From Tractidigestivibacter sp050946515 (GTDB lineage: Bacteria; Actinomycetota; Coriobacteriia; Coriobacteriales; Atopobiaceae), in contig NZ_JBMNUX010000006.1 of NCBI RefSeq assembly GCF_050946515.1, positions 62,001 to 126,000 on the forward strand: DNA of 64,000 nt, in the 5' to 3' direction. Shown in pieces: positions 47,519 through 56,114 of this stretch. The stretch's first letter is position 1. Every line of letters begins with the position of its first letter. The notes below the pieces were generated by a model. It was not told the origin of the DNA. It did not search any database and was given only the letters and a program-made list of their open reading frames with translations. A program made the position numbers and the translations under genes.

Positions 47519-49330
47519 ATGAAGAGTTCTAACCTGTCGCGTCGCTCATTCTTGGGCGTCAGCGGTGCCGCTGCCACGTTGATGGGCCTTGGCCTTGCTG
47601 GCTGCGGCGGCTCGTCCGACTCGAGCTCCAGCGACTCGTCGACGACCACGAACGACACCTCCACCACAGGCACCGAGCCTCAGGAGGGCAGCCCGGCCAC
47701 CACGGCGCTCGACCAGCTGCCGCTGCCCGAGGCAGGCAAGGCCTACAACAACCCGCAGGAGCGCGACAACGTCCAGGATGGCGGCGAGCTCGTCCTTCCG
47801 TCCGGCGAGATTGGCCCCAACTGGAACATGCTGTCCGTCGAGGGCAACACCGTCGAGATGAAGACCCTCTGGAGCTACTACATGCCCGTCGACATCTTCA
47901 TCTCTGACGAGACCGGCTCCACCTGGACGCCCAACCCCGACTTCATCACGAACGTCGACATCCAGGAGAATGGCGATTCCCAGACGGTCACCTTCGACCT
48001 GAACCAGGATGCCAAGTTCAACGACGGCACCCCGCTCGACTACCGCGCCTACCAGGCAATCTGGACCGTCATGAACGGCAGCAACACCGACTACACGCCC
48101 GCAGCCACCGACGGCTACGACCGCATCACCTCGGTCGAGCGCGGCGACAACGACTTCCAGGTCGTCATCACCGCCTCCTCGCTGGTCTATCCGCCCGAGG
48201 CCCTGTTCACGCAGGTCATCCACCCCGACGCCGCCGACCCCGAGGTCTTCAACAGCGGCTGGAACGTCGAGCCGCACGCCGAGTGGGGCTATGGCCCGTA
48301 CACGATCGACTCCGTGTCCGAGACCGAGGTCGTCTACGTGCCCAACGAGAACTGGTGGGGCGACGCTCCCAAGCTGGACAAGATCACCTACAAGCAGATG
48401 GACTCCCAGGCGCTCTTCAACGCCTTCCGCAACGGCGAGATCGACGCCACCGGTACCGCCCAGTCCGGTTCGCAGGAGATGCTCTCCAACTTCAGCTCCA
48501 TGGAGGACGCCTACGTCCGTCGCGCCAACAGCATCTCCATTGCGTGCATCGAGGTCAACACCACGCGTGACTCTCTGTCTGACATCGCTGTCCGCAAGGC
48601 CTTCATGCAGTGCCTCGACCAGGCCACCATCCGCTCCGTCGTCTTCAACGGCGTGAACTGGGACGAGGACCCCTGCGGCTCGCTCATGTATCCGTTCTGG
48701 GCCGATGGCATCGAGGACAACCGTCCCGACGACGTCAAGAACATCGCCTCCGCCGATGACGGCATCGCTGCCGCTAAGCAGACCCTCGAGGACGCTGGCT
48801 ACACGCTGAACGACGACGGCTACTACGAGAAGGACGGTCAGCAGGTCTCGTTCTCCTTCACCACCTTCGGCGACTCCAACATGGTCAAGAACCGCGCCGC
48901 TGCCGTCATCCAGATGGCAAAGAGCGCCGGCATGCTGGTCGAGCAGGACGCCAAGGCGTCTTCCGAGTTCTCCGAGACCCTGAGCAGCGGCGAGTGGGAC
49001 ACCGTCCTCTTTGGCTGGAGCGGCACGCCCACCTCGTTCTGGAACCTCCCGCAGATCTACGGCTCCGATTCCTCTTCCAACTTCACCGGCTGGGGCAGCA
49101 CCGAGCTGGACGAGAAGCTTGCCGAGGCAATCACCAAGTCGACCCACGAGGAGCAGATGGCTGCCGTCAACGAGGCCGAGAAGGAGGCCCTGGAGTCTTA
49201 CGCCTTCATCCCCCTGTACAACGGCCCCGACGTGGTCGTCACCAAGAAGGGCCTGGCCAACTACGGTCCTGCTCTGTACCACACCGACTACGTCCGTCCC
49301 GAGGACATCGGCTGGCAGAAGGACGAGTAG
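47519..49330 (+). CDS. ABC transporter substrate-binding lipoprotein (SBP family 5)
   Basis: 603 residues. Signal peptide MKSSNLSRRSFLGVSG with lipobox LAGC and lipid-modified Cys29, followed by a Ser/Thr linker. Then an SBP_bac_5 peptide-binding fold (DLNQDAKFNDGTPLDYRAYQ; IAVRKAFMQCLDQATIRSVV). GGAAAGGGAGAG precedes the ATG. It follows the permease and ATPase genes after 153 bases, in which TATCAT near 47437 may be a separate -10 element, giving extra binding protein. Confidence 0.9.
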   Translation: MKSSNLSRRSFLGVSGAAATLMGLGLAGCGGSSDSSSSDSSTTTNDTSTTGTEPQEGSPATTALDQLPLPEAGKAYNNPQERDNVQDGGELVLPSGEIGPNWNMLSVEGNTVEMKTLWSYYMPVDIFISDETGSTWTPNPDFITNVDIQENGDSQTVTFDLNQDAKFNDGTPLDYRAYQAIWTVMNGSNTDYTPAATDGYDRITSVERGDNDFQVVITASSLVYPPEALFTQVIHPDAADPEVFNSGWNVEPHAEWGYGPYTIDSVSETEVVYVPNENWWGDAPKLDKITYKQMDSQALFNAFRNGEIDATGTAQSGSQEMLSNFSSMEDAYVRRANSISIACIEVNTTRDSLSDIAVRKAFMQCLDQATIRSVVFNGVNWDEDPCGSLMYPFWADGIEDNRPDDVKNIASADDGIAAAKQTLEDAGYTLNDDGYYEKDGQQVSFSFTTFGDSNMVKNRAAAVIQMAKSAGMLVEQDAKASSEFSETLSSGEWDTVLFGWSGTPTSFWNLPQIYGSDSSSNFTGWGSTELDEKLAEAITKSTHEEQMAAVNEAEKEALESYAFIPLYNGPDVVVTKKGLANYGPALYHTDYVRPEDIGWQKDE

Positions 49331-49362
49331 CTTCCCCGTTTGGCTTTAAGCTGCTAGACATG

Positions 49363-49401
49363 CGGCACCCGGCTTCGCTTTGCGGCCGGGTGCCGTTTTT
49401 T
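49363..49401 (+). terminator. Intrinsic terminator after the second importer operon
   Basis: 11-bp stem CGGCACCCGGC/GCCGGGTGCCG (49363-49373 and 49385-49395) followed by six T. Confidence 0.92.
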
Positions 49402-49470
49402 GTAGCAGGGGAGAGTAGCGCCGGCCGGCGACCTGCGCTGCTCCGTTGGTCCTTCTTGCCTGGTCCGGAA

Positions 49471-49579
49471 GCCCTTCTCGCCCGGCTTGGCAGCCCCTTC
49501 TCGCCTGGCTCGCCCTTCTCGCCCGGTTCGCCCTGCTCGCCTGGTTCGCCCTGCTCGCCTGGTTCGCCTTCTCGGTCGC
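49471..49579. repeat. 18-bp tandem repeat (minisatellite)
   Basis: About five to six imperfect copies of an 18-bp unit like GCCCTGCTCGCCTGGTTC run from 49471 to 49579, directly after the operon terminator. Read on the minus strand it would give Gly-Glu-Pro-Gly-Glu-Gln repeats, but no supported gene contains it. Confidence 0.7.
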
Positions 49580-49598
49580 CAATATCTGCCTGCTGCCT

Positions 49599-49670
49599 CA
49601 GATTAATAAACACCACTCGGGCATATTGGACTTTGAAACGCATAAATGTCGGATGGTGTTTATTAATCTG
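49599..49670. repeat. AATAAACACC palindrome, copy 1
   Basis: Perfect 16-bp inverted repeat CAGATTAATAAACACC/GGTGTTTATTAATCTG around a 40-base interior that begins ACTCGGGCA. First of six copies in this part of the window. Confidence 0.85.
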
Positions 49671-49785
49671 GCGCCAGCCTCCGCTTTCACGCCATTCGGC
49701 TTTCGCTGGCATCAGATCATGCGGAGATATCCCGCACTTCTCTCCGTGTGGTCCGCACTTTTGCAAGCTGGGTCTCGCCGTGGAA

Positions 49786-49863
49786 ATTAATAAACACGGC
49801 AGGGACAACGCTAGACGTTTTCCGAGTTGAGCAATTCAGTCAGCCATTCTGGTGTTTATTAAT
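49786..49863. repeat. AATAAACACC palindrome, copy 2
   Basis: 12-bp perfect core ATTAATAAACAC/GTGTTTATTAAT with a longer 54-base interior that does not match the other copies well. Confidence 0.75.
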
Positions 49864-49956
49864 CTGTCAATCGGTGCGCCTGCTGGCGTCGACCGCCGCC
49901 TTTCTCGCACGACCAACCAGAATCTGCTTGTTGAAGCAGATGATTTTTCCGAAGCA

Positions 49957-50025
49957 GATTAATAAACACCGCTCTGGCAATCAGACCTGGTTCACGCGTC
50001 CCAGCCGGTTTGGTGTTTGTTAATC
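49957..50025. repeat. AATAAACACC palindrome, copy 3
   Basis: GATTAATAAACACC and GGTGTTTGTTAATC (one mismatch) around a 41-base interior starting GCTCTGGCAATC, clearly related to the interior of copy 4. Confidence 0.85.
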
Positions 50026-50088
50026 CGGGGCGGGGGAGCTGCTGGCGCGCGATGCGTGGCGTTTACTGCAGCTTGCGTGGCTGTGGGG

Positions 50089-50158
50089 AAACAATAAACA
50101 CCGCTCGGGCAATCCGGTCTGGAGCAAGCGGCGCAGCCGTTTTGGTGTTTATTAGTTT
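50089..50158. repeat. AATAAACACC palindrome, copy 4
   Basis: AAACAATAAACACC and GGTGTTTATTAGTTT around a 41-base interior starting GCTCGGGCAATC. The interior matches copy 3 at roughly 70% of positions, including the shared CTGG and GCAGCCG/CCAGCCG blocks. Confidence 0.8.
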
Positions 50159-50251
50159 GGTGCCGGAGGGCAATCTGCTGAAGCGGGTGCGGGTGCCGCG
50201 TGGCGGGCGGACTCCGCCAAAGCGAGAATCAAGAAATCTCGCAAATCACAC

Positions 50252-50279
50252 TTGCCCTGAGGGTCGTCTGTGTTAATAT
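50252..50279 (+). promoter_or_regulatory. Promoter for tRNA-Leu
   Basis: TTGCCC-N16-TAATAT with an extended -10 (TGT immediately before). The -10 ends 21 bases before the tRNA. Confidence 0.6.
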
Positions 50280-50300
50280 GTTCCTCGCGCTGATGCGCAT

Positions 50301-50391
50301 GTCGGAGTGGCGGAATTGGCAGACGCGCTAGCTTGAGGTGCTAGTGACTGACTAAAAGGTCGTGCGGGTTCAAGTCCCGCCTCCGACACCA
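50301..50391 (+). tRNA. tRNA-Leu (anticodon GAG)
   Basis: Acceptor arms GTCGGAG/CTCCGAC, a long variable arm typical of leucine tRNA, T-loop GGTTCAAGTCC, anticodon loop TTGAGGT between stems CTAGC and GCTAG, and an encoded CCA. Confidence 0.95.
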
Positions 50392-50401
50392 CGAAATTTA
50401 G

Positions 50402-50427
50402 CGAGCCCCAACCGGGGCTCGTTTTTT
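50402..50427 (+). terminator. Intrinsic terminator after tRNA-Leu
   Basis: CGAGCCCC-AACC-GGGGCTCG followed by six T (50402-50427). Confidence 0.92.
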
Positions 50428-50560
50428 ATGCCGATTGCCGCCCGTCCTCCCTGGCCCACCGTCTGGCAGCTGTGCCCCGTTCGTATCGCTGTCGAAACCT
50501 TCCTGTAGCGAACGAGAACTAGCATCAAACTACTCAATAGTTTTAGGGAAGGGGAGAGCG

Positions 50561-50989
50561 ATGATTGACCAGGTTACTGTTTGCTTGCCCAACGAGCCGG
50601 GAAGCCTTGCGAAAGTCTGTCACCTTCTTGGCGAGGTGGACATTCAAATTCATGCCATCATGATTGCCGACACGACCGATTTCAGCACGGTTCGCCTCAT
50701 TTGCGACCGTCCTGCGGAGGCTGAGAAGCTCCTCGCCTCTAAGGACTATACCGTCATGCTCACGCAGGTCGTCGCCGTCGAAGTCACCAACGAGCCTGGC
50801 GGACTTGCCGCATTGCTCGATCATCTCTCGTCTTGCGACCTCAACCTGGAGTACGCTTATACCTGCTCCATTGAGGGTAGGACCATCGATATCATCAAGG
50901 TTACGGGAGAGCCGCTTGAGGTCAAGCTGCAAGAAAGCAACCTCGTGATGGTTCCCGCCGATCAGATTTACGCACGCCCAGGCGCATAG
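50561..50989 (+). CDS. Tandem ACT-domain protein
   Basis: 142 residues consisting of two ACT domains (residues ~3-70: VTVCLPNEPGSLAKVCHLLGE; ~72-138: VAVEVTNEPGGLAALLDHLS). ACT pairs bind amino acids and regulate enzymes or act alone as sensors. It has no catalytic domain. GGAAGGGGAGAG precedes the ATG. The phosphatase gene begins 70 bases later, so the two may be cotranscribed; the ligand is unknown. Confidence 0.85.
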   Translation: MIDQVTVCLPNEPGSLAKVCHLLGEVDIQIHAIMIADTTDFSTVRLICDRPAEAEKLLASKDYTVMLTQVVAVEVTNEPGGLAALLDHLSSCDLNLEYAYTCSIEGRTIDIIKVTGEPLEVKLQESNLVMVPADQIYARPGA

Positions 50990-51059
50990 CTTCGTCCAGG
51001 GAGCTTCCTCTTCCTGATGCGACCGCTGCGTTTGGCTGCGTTCGGGAAGAGGACGAGAC

Positions 51060-53312
51060 GTGGCAAACAACGCACTGAGCGTACGCATGGAAGGACTTGG
51101 CGAGAACGGTGCCGTCGGGACGTTGTCCCGCCTCATGCAGCTGGTAAACGAGGCGATTGTCGTATTCGACATGTTCGGTCAGATTCTTCTGGCGAACGAC
51201 CAGGCGACGCTGCTGTTCTGCCGCGAGGGCGAGAGGCTCGTGAACAAGAACGTTGCCGACCTCTTCGCGCCCGTTGACACCCCGCCGGAGGCGGTGGGGC
51301 CAAATCCCGGGACTTTCTCGCCAACCGATCTGCCATTTCCCGTTGACGGCTCATCAAAGCTTGTCAATCGCTCGGCACCGGATGGTACGCCGCTGACGCT
51401 CTGGGTTCGCTGCGACCACATTCCCGCTCCTGGCGAGACCTATCTTATGGTGGCGCTTCCCGCAGACGAGAACGAGCAAGCATTCCAGGCTGGCGAGCGC
51501 GAGCTTGACGAGCTGCGCCATGCAAACCACCAGCTCTCGGGTGCCTTGAACATCGTTCTCGACACGCTTGACTCGCGTGACGTCAGCACGCTCTTCTCGC
51601 GCGTGATTGACGAGATCACCTCAACGATGGAAGCAGATGCAACGATTCTTTATCTGGCCGAGTCCGACGGCTATCACCTGCGCGGAATGTCCGAATCGCT
51701 TCGAGGCTCTCGGGTTCCCCGCTTTCTTGAGCCCGGTCGTACGGTGGCGTCTATCGCTATCGAGGTCGGCCACTCGCTGAGCCTGCGCGTTCTGCCCCCT
51801 GACTCGCAAGACCTTCGCAGGGGCCGCCTGCAGACGCGCGAGGTCGTGAACCAAGAGACCAAAGAGGTCCTTCGCGTGGGCGTCAGCTCCATGCCGCCCT
51901 TCTCTTGCTTCTTTGTCGTGCCGGTGTGGTTCGGCAGCGACGTTATCGCAATCATCGAGGTCGGATGGAACAAGCTCCGCTCCACGTCTCGCGAGGACAG
52001 GCGACTGCTTGACGCCGTCGCGCACTATCTGTCCGTCCAGCTTGTCGGCGCTCTTTCCGCCATGCAAACGCAGCGCTCGGAACGCCTTGAGAGCCTTGGG
52101 ACAACGCTTCGAGAAGAGCTCCTAGACGCGTCCGGCAAAGGGGACGACCTCGTTGAGGCAACGCGCAAGACCGTTTCCGAGGCGGCCGAGAGCCTCGACG
52201 CGCGCTACGTGCCCCTGTCGCTCAACACCCATCAGAACGTGCTTGTGGCTGATTTGCCAAACGCTGGCATGCGAGCCATCCCGCTTGACCTGGAGGAGGC
52301 CACCTCGGGGCGCTACATCGGCGGCGTGGCGGTAGTGAGCGTCGTGCCGGGCACCAAGGTCTACGACTGCCTTCACGAGCTTGGCGAGCCGTGCGTGGGG
52401 GCCCTTCTCGACTTCCTTGACTCAAGCGGCAACCACCGCGCGTGCATGCTCTTGAGGGAGGACGGCGCCGAGCCCCTAGACGAGCTTGAGCTGCGCTTCC
52501 TCCGGCGCCTGGGCGAGGACGTCCGTGACATCTCTCAGGGAGAGCTTGCACGCGAGCAGGACAAGCGCATCTCGCAGGCACTTCAGAGCGGCATGCAGAA
52601 CGTCCTTCAGCGCGTGGACGGCATCACTGCGCATGGCATCTATTCTTCGGCCACGGCTGACGCGTTTGTGGGCGGAGACTTCTATGACCTCATCCGCCTG
52701 CCAGGTGGCCGCGCCTGCGTGATCATGGGGGACGTCTCGGGCAAGGGCGTCGAGGCGGCATCGGTCTCTGCGGCCGTCAAGACGGCGCTTGGCGCCTATT
52801 CGTGGGAGGGCCTGCCGCCCGCTTCCATGGTTCGCTCGCTGAACGACTTCCTTCTGGGCTTCTCGCGCATCGAGACCTTTGCGACGCTGTTCGTGGGCAT
52901 CATCGACCTTCCTTCGGCAACGCTTACGTACTGCTCCGCAGGCCACCCGCCCGCGGTCCTTTGGCGTGCAAAGACCGGAGAGATTGACATGCTAGACGTG
53001 CAGTCGGGCGTGGTGGGCGCCTTCCATGACATGAACTACCAGGATGGACGCGAGCACCTACACGAAGGCGACGTGCTGTTGCTCTATACCGACGGCACCA
53101 CTGAGGCGCGCTCGCCCTCGGGGGCGTTCTTCGGGGAGGACGGCCTTCGCGACATGGTGATGGACGAGGTGAGCAAGGACGACTTCGACCACCTTCTCGA
53201 GCGGTTCCTGCAGCGCCTTGACGCGTTCACGGGGAGCCGCTTGGATGACGACGTGGCCATGGTCGCCGTGCGCTTTGACTCGCTGGGAGACGCAGGAGAA
53301 GACGAGAAATAG
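51060..53312 (+). CDS. PAS-GAF-PP2C (SpoIIE/RsbU-type) serine phosphatase
   Basis: 750 residues. PAS-like domain at ~20-135 (LVNEAIVVFDMFGQILLANDQA), GAF domain at ~165-340, a less clear middle region, and a SpoIIE/RsbU PP2C domain at ~525-740 with metal-binding GGDFYD near 538 and MGDVSGKG near 555, CSAGHPP, and LYTDGTTEA. No membrane segment. Such enzymes dephosphorylate STAS anti-sigma antagonists on sensing a signal. GTG start with GGGAAGAGGA upstream. The next gene encodes the likely substrate. Confidence 0.9.
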   Translation: MANNALSVRMEGLGENGAVGTLSRLMQLVNEAIVVFDMFGQILLANDQATLLFCREGERLVNKNVADLFAPVDTPPEAVGPNPGTFSPTDLPFPVDGSSKLVNRSAPDGTPLTLWVRCDHIPAPGETYLMVALPADENEQAFQAGERELDELRHANHQLSGALNIVLDTLDSRDVSTLFSRVIDEITSTMEADATILYLAESDGYHLRGMSESLRGSRVPRFLEPGRTVASIAIEVGHSLSLRVLPPDSQDLRRGRLQTREVVNQETKEVLRVGVSSMPPFSCFFVVPVWFGSDVIAIIEVGWNKLRSTSREDRRLLDAVAHYLSVQLVGALSAMQTQRSERLESLGTTLREELLDASGKGDDLVEATRKTVSEAAESLDARYVPLSLNTHQNVLVADLPNAGMRAIPLDLEEATSGRYIGGVAVVSVVPGTKVYDCLHELGEPCVGALLDFLDSSGNHRACMLLREDGAEPLDELELRFLRRLGEDVRDISQGELAREQDKRISQALQSGMQNVLQRVDGITAHGIYSSATADAFVGGDFYDLIRLPGGRACVIMGDVSGKGVEAASVSAAVKTALGAYSWEGLPPASMVRSLNDFLLGFSRIETFATLFVGIIDLPSATLTYCSAGHPPAVLWRAKTGEIDMLDVQSGVVGAFHDMNYQDGREHLHEGDVLLLYTDGTTEARSPSGAFFGEDGLRDMVMDEVSKDDFDHLLERFLQRLDAFTGSRLDDDVAMVAVRFDSLGDAGEDEK

Positions 53313-53421
53313 GGGCGCCGAGTGGGCAGAACGCTGGCGCGCCCACTGAATTCGTTTGCTCCGATTGAACAAACACGCACGATTTCAGCATAGTTTGGCG
53401 GATATGGGGAAGCATTCCAAT

Positions 53422-54183
53422 ATGGAGAAGAAGACGCCAAACATAGCTGTAGTCAATGTCTTAGGCGACCTCGATGTGAAAAGCGTGCCTGCCCTCAGGC
53501 GCAACATCGAGGCGCTGATTGATGGCGGCTGCCGACGCGTGATCCTGAACATGTCCGATGTTGACTACGTCGACTCTGCGGGCATGGGCCTCATTTTGAA
53601 AGAGCTTCGGCGCATGCGCAAGATGGGCGGGCTCCTCTCGCTTACCAACGTTCGCCCGCGCGTCTATCGCAGCATGGCCATCATGCGCATGATTGACTAC
53701 ATGCCCGTGATGCAGGAGGGCGGCAAGGGCAAGGTCAGCGAGCTTTCGCCGACCGTGCTGCCAAAGTGGCGCACCACCTTCCCCGTTGACGCTGACGATT
53801 TGGGATCGGCGCGCGAGCGGGTGGGGGAGCTAATGCGAGAGCTGCCCTTCTCGGACGACGACGTGTTTGACATGACGCTTGCCTGCGGCGAGGCCATCGG
53901 CAACGCCGTCGACCATACCTGCGCGCAAGGCGTGCTGACGACCTTCTCTGCGTACCAAGACCGCGTCGTCGTCGACGTGGTCGATTGCGGCAGCGGCTTT
54001 GAGCTGCGGCCGGACGAGGAGCCTCCCGAGACCGGTCCGGAAGCCGAGCGCGGCCGCGGCATCAAGCTGATGCGCATGCTGGCCGACGCCGTCTCCATTG
54101 CGCCAAAGCCGTCGGGCGTCGGCACCGTGGTCAGGCTGGTGAAGCTGCTGCCTCATGGCAACGGAACGCTTGGAGTCTCGTAG
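53422..54183 (+). CDS. STAS domain fused to an anti-sigma-type HATPase kinase
   Basis: 253 residues. Residues 1-~95 are a STAS anti-sigma antagonist domain with the phosphorylatable Ser52 in VDYVDSAGMGL. Residues ~115-245 are a SpoIIAB/RsbW-type HATPase: N-box GEAIGNAVDH near 155, DCGSGF, and RGRGIKLMRML. These two activities are normally separate proteins that bind each other. The start at 53422 follows GGGGAAG; in-frame ATG/TTG codons up to 53356 lack ribosome sites. Directly follows the PP2C phosphatase. No sigma factor gene is in the window. Confidence 0.87.
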   Translation: MEKKTPNIAVVNVLGDLDVKSVPALRRNIEALIDGGCRRVILNMSDVDYVDSAGMGLILKELRRMRKMGGLLSLTNVRPRVYRSMAIMRMIDYMPVMQEGGKGKVSELSPTVLPKWRTTFPVDADDLGSARERVGELMRELPFSDDDVFDMTLACGEAIGNAVDHTCAQGVLTTFSAYQDRVVVDVVDCGSGFELRPDEEPPETGPEAERGRGIKLMRMLADAVSIAPKPSGVGTVVRLVKLLPHGNGTLGVS

Positions 54184-54223
54184 CGGCTTCTCTCGTGCGG
54201 AGCTCCGCAAGTTGAGTTTATTG

Positions 54224-54245
54224 GCGCCCCTTCGGGCGCTTTTTT
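54224..54245 (+). terminator. Intrinsic terminator after the partner-switching genes
   Basis: GCGCCC-CTTC-GGGCGC followed by six T. Confidence 0.88.
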
Positions 54246-54292
54246 GTAACGGATAAGTGCCAGCCCCGAGCGCGCGGGGATCTTGGCTGTCG

Positions 54293-54361
54293 GATTAGCA
54301 AACACCGCGCCCCGAAACTGGGGGTCATCCTCCCGGAATGGCGCCGCCGTGTTTGATAATC
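54293..54361. repeat. AATAAACACC palindrome, copy 5 (diverged)
   Basis: GATTAGCAAACAC and GTGTTTGATAATC (one mismatch) around 43 bases. It lies between the converging STAS-kinase gene and the first tRNA-Cys. Confidence 0.7.
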
Positions 54362-54403
54362 TGCCGCGAAGGCTGGGGAGCCGGCGCATGGGCGAGCCGA
54401 GCC

Positions 54404-54451
54404 AAAAAGAAAGCCGGCGCCTCGCGGGGAGAGTCCCCTCGAGGCGCCGGC
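54404..54451 (-). terminator. Terminator of the first tRNA-Gly/tRNA-Cys operon
   Basis: 12-bp stem GCCGGCGCCTCG/CGAGGCGCCGGC (54413-54424 and 54440-54451) with an inner GGGGA/TCCCC stem; on the minus strand it is followed by TTTCTTTTT. Confidence 0.88.
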
Positions 54452-54460
54452 GGCGTCTTC

Positions 54461-54534
54461 TGGAGGCGAGACCCGGATTCGAACCGGGGATGGGGGCTTT
54501 GCAGGCCCTTGCCTTACCACTTGGCCATCTCGCC
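54461..54534 (-). tRNA. tRNA-Cys (GCA), copy 1
   Basis: Acceptor GGCGAGA/TCTCGCC, anticodon loop CTGCAAA between GGGC and GCCC-type stems, T-arm CCCCGGTTCGAATCCGGG, encoded CCA. Downstream of tRNA-Gly in the same transcript. Confidence 0.95.
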
Positions 54535-54580
54535 GAATTATGGCACGGGCCGGAATCCCTTCCGGCCCGTGGGGTTCGCA

Positions 54581-54656
54581 TGGAGCGGGCTACGGGGTTC
54601 GAACCCGCGACCTCCACCTTGGCAAGGTGGCGCGCTACCAACTGCGCCAAGCCCGC
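54581..54656 (-). tRNA. tRNA-Gly (GCC), copy 1
   Basis: Acceptor GCGGGCT/AGCCCGC, anticodon loop TTGCCAA between CCACC and GGTGG, T-loop GGTTCGAACC, encoded CCA. A 10-bp hairpin (ACGGGCCGGA/TCCGGCCCGT) lies in the 46-base spacer to tRNA-Cys. Confidence 0.95.
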
Positions 54657-54669
54657 GAACGCGTTATTG

Positions 54670-54698
54670 AGGATACGCGATTAGAGGCGCATCTGCAA
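54670..54698 (-). promoter_or_regulatory. Promoter of the first tRNA-Gly/tRNA-Cys operon
   Basis: On the minus strand TTGCAG-N17-TATCCT, with the -10 ending 13 bases before tRNA-Gly. Confidence 0.6.
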
Positions 54699-54866
54699 GG
54701 GTTAAATTGGGCAATTTCCAGCTCGCATGCATTCAATGGGACCAGAAGGCGCATTCGGCAGTGCGTGGGCGCCGTGCTTGCGGGCGAGAAAACTTTCTCC
54801 CTGTCATTTCATGCGCTTCTCGCTGACGGATACAATGCAAGCAACGCATAGCAAGAGGGGGTCACT

Positions 54867-55778
54867 ATGGACGTTGAGCAGGTGAGACAGTTTGTCGAGG
54901 TCATGCATGTTGGGACGGTCTCCGGCGCCGCGAAGAAGCTGAACATCTCTCAGCCAGCGCTCTCTCGCTCGCTCAAGCGGCTTGAGAGCGAGCTCGGAGG
55001 CCCGCTCTTCGAGCGCGGATCAAACAGCCTGCGCCCAAACGAGCAGGCCCGTGCCGCCCTTCCGGCTGCGGAAGAGCTTGTCCGCTCGGCTCAGCGCATG
55101 CGCGACGACATTGCGACCTCAAGGCTGAAAAGCGAGATGCTGCGCATCGGCACCGTAGCGCCTGCGCCGCTGTGGTATCTGACCTCGTTTGTCGTGGAGA
55201 GCCTGCCAGGCACGATGTTCAGGCAGGAGATGCTCGAGGAGGATGCCCTCGAGCAGCGCGTCTATGACGGTACGCTTGACGTCGCCATAGCGATGCGCAA
55301 GGTGCCGGGAATGCGTTGCCGGCTCTTCATGCGCGAGAACCTGTACCTGTCGGCGCCCGAAGGCCATCCGCTTGCTTCAAGGTCGTCAGTCTCCTTTGGC
55401 GACCTGGACTATGAGACCTACATCCTTTACGACACCATCGGGTTCTGGAATGGCGTTCACGAGCGCATGATGCCCCACGCGCTTTTCATCCGCCAGTCCG
55501 ACAGGCAGGTTTTTAGGGAGCTCATGCGCACGACGAGAGCTCTTGGCTTCGCGAGCGACGCTCCAGTGGTGATATACCAGCAACATCTGAAGAGCGAGCA
55601 GGACGACCCGGTCAAGCGTGTCGCGGTGCCCATCACCGATCCCGAAGCGCACGCGAGCTTCTATCTTGTGGCACGCCCAGATTTGCTCGAGACGAACGAA
55701 GCAGTCGCGACGATCATGGAGGCGGTGCCGTCGCTTGAAGAGGAGAGCGACGGCTCTGACGGCTCTGGGAAGAGCTAG
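54867..55778 (+). CDS. LysR-family transcription regulator
   Basis: 303 residues. N-terminal winged HTH (QVRQFVEVMHVGTVSGAAKK, ISQPALSRSLKRLE) and a periplasmic-binding-like effector domain at ~90-290. The C-terminal tail is Ser/Gly/Asp-rich. AAGAGGGGG precedes the ATG. A -10-like TACAAT lies at 54831-54836. It is enclosed by two copies of the tRNA-Gly/Cys operon with no obvious target gene next to it, so the regulon is unknown. Confidence 0.92.
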   Translation: MDVEQVRQFVEVMHVGTVSGAAKKLNISQPALSRSLKRLESELGGPLFERGSNSLRPNEQARAALPAAEELVRSAQRMRDDIATSRLKSEMLRIGTVAPAPLWYLTSFVVESLPGTMFRQEMLEEDALEQRVYDGTLDVAIAMRKVPGMRCRLFMRENLYLSAPEGHPLASRSSVSFGDLDYETYILYDTIGFWNGVHERMMPHALFIRQSDRQVFRELMRTTRALGFASDAPVVIYQQHLKSEQDDPVKRVAVPITDPEAHASFYLVARPDLLETNEAVATIMEAVPSLEEESDGSDGSGKS

Positions 55779-55849
55779 GTCAGGCGTTTTCTAGAATTGG
55801 TGTTGCGGCGGTGCCGCTCCACGGCAGCCCAGGGAAGGGGGCGCCGGCG

Positions 55850-55918
55850 GATTATCAGACACCAGACGCCGCGAAGCTGTTTGAGCTCCCCTGAAATGTC
55901 TTGCCGTGTTTGTTAATC
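55850..55918. repeat. AATAAACACC palindrome, copy 6 (diverged)
   Basis: GATTATCAGACAC and GTGTTTGTTAATC (two mismatches) around 43 bases, 72 bases after the LysR stop. Confidence 0.65.
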
Positions 55919-56114
55919 CTGGCCTGCGGGCAGGTCGTCGTGGGAGAGTCGGTTGCTACTGCTACGGGGCTGGCCTGTCGCTATAGGAGGATTCGGCAGG
56001 GGGGAGCGATGGCTCATTGGCGTTGCGTGGACGCTGGTTTTTCTTTTCGAAGAAAGGATTTCGATTCTCGGATGCGCTATTAGTCGTTTCGAGGCACAAG
56101 GCTGGAGGCAGGTT

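Noticed and set aside
49239..49808. Minus-strand frame with GEPGEQ collagen-like repeats
   Set aside because: It overlaps the end of a clear lipoprotein gene, runs through a terminator and a palindromic repeat, and has no ribosome site or secretion signal.
53360..53382. Possible seventh AATAAACACC-type half-palindrome (GATTGAACAAACACG)
   Set aside because: No matching right arm follows within 60 bases; probably chance similarity.
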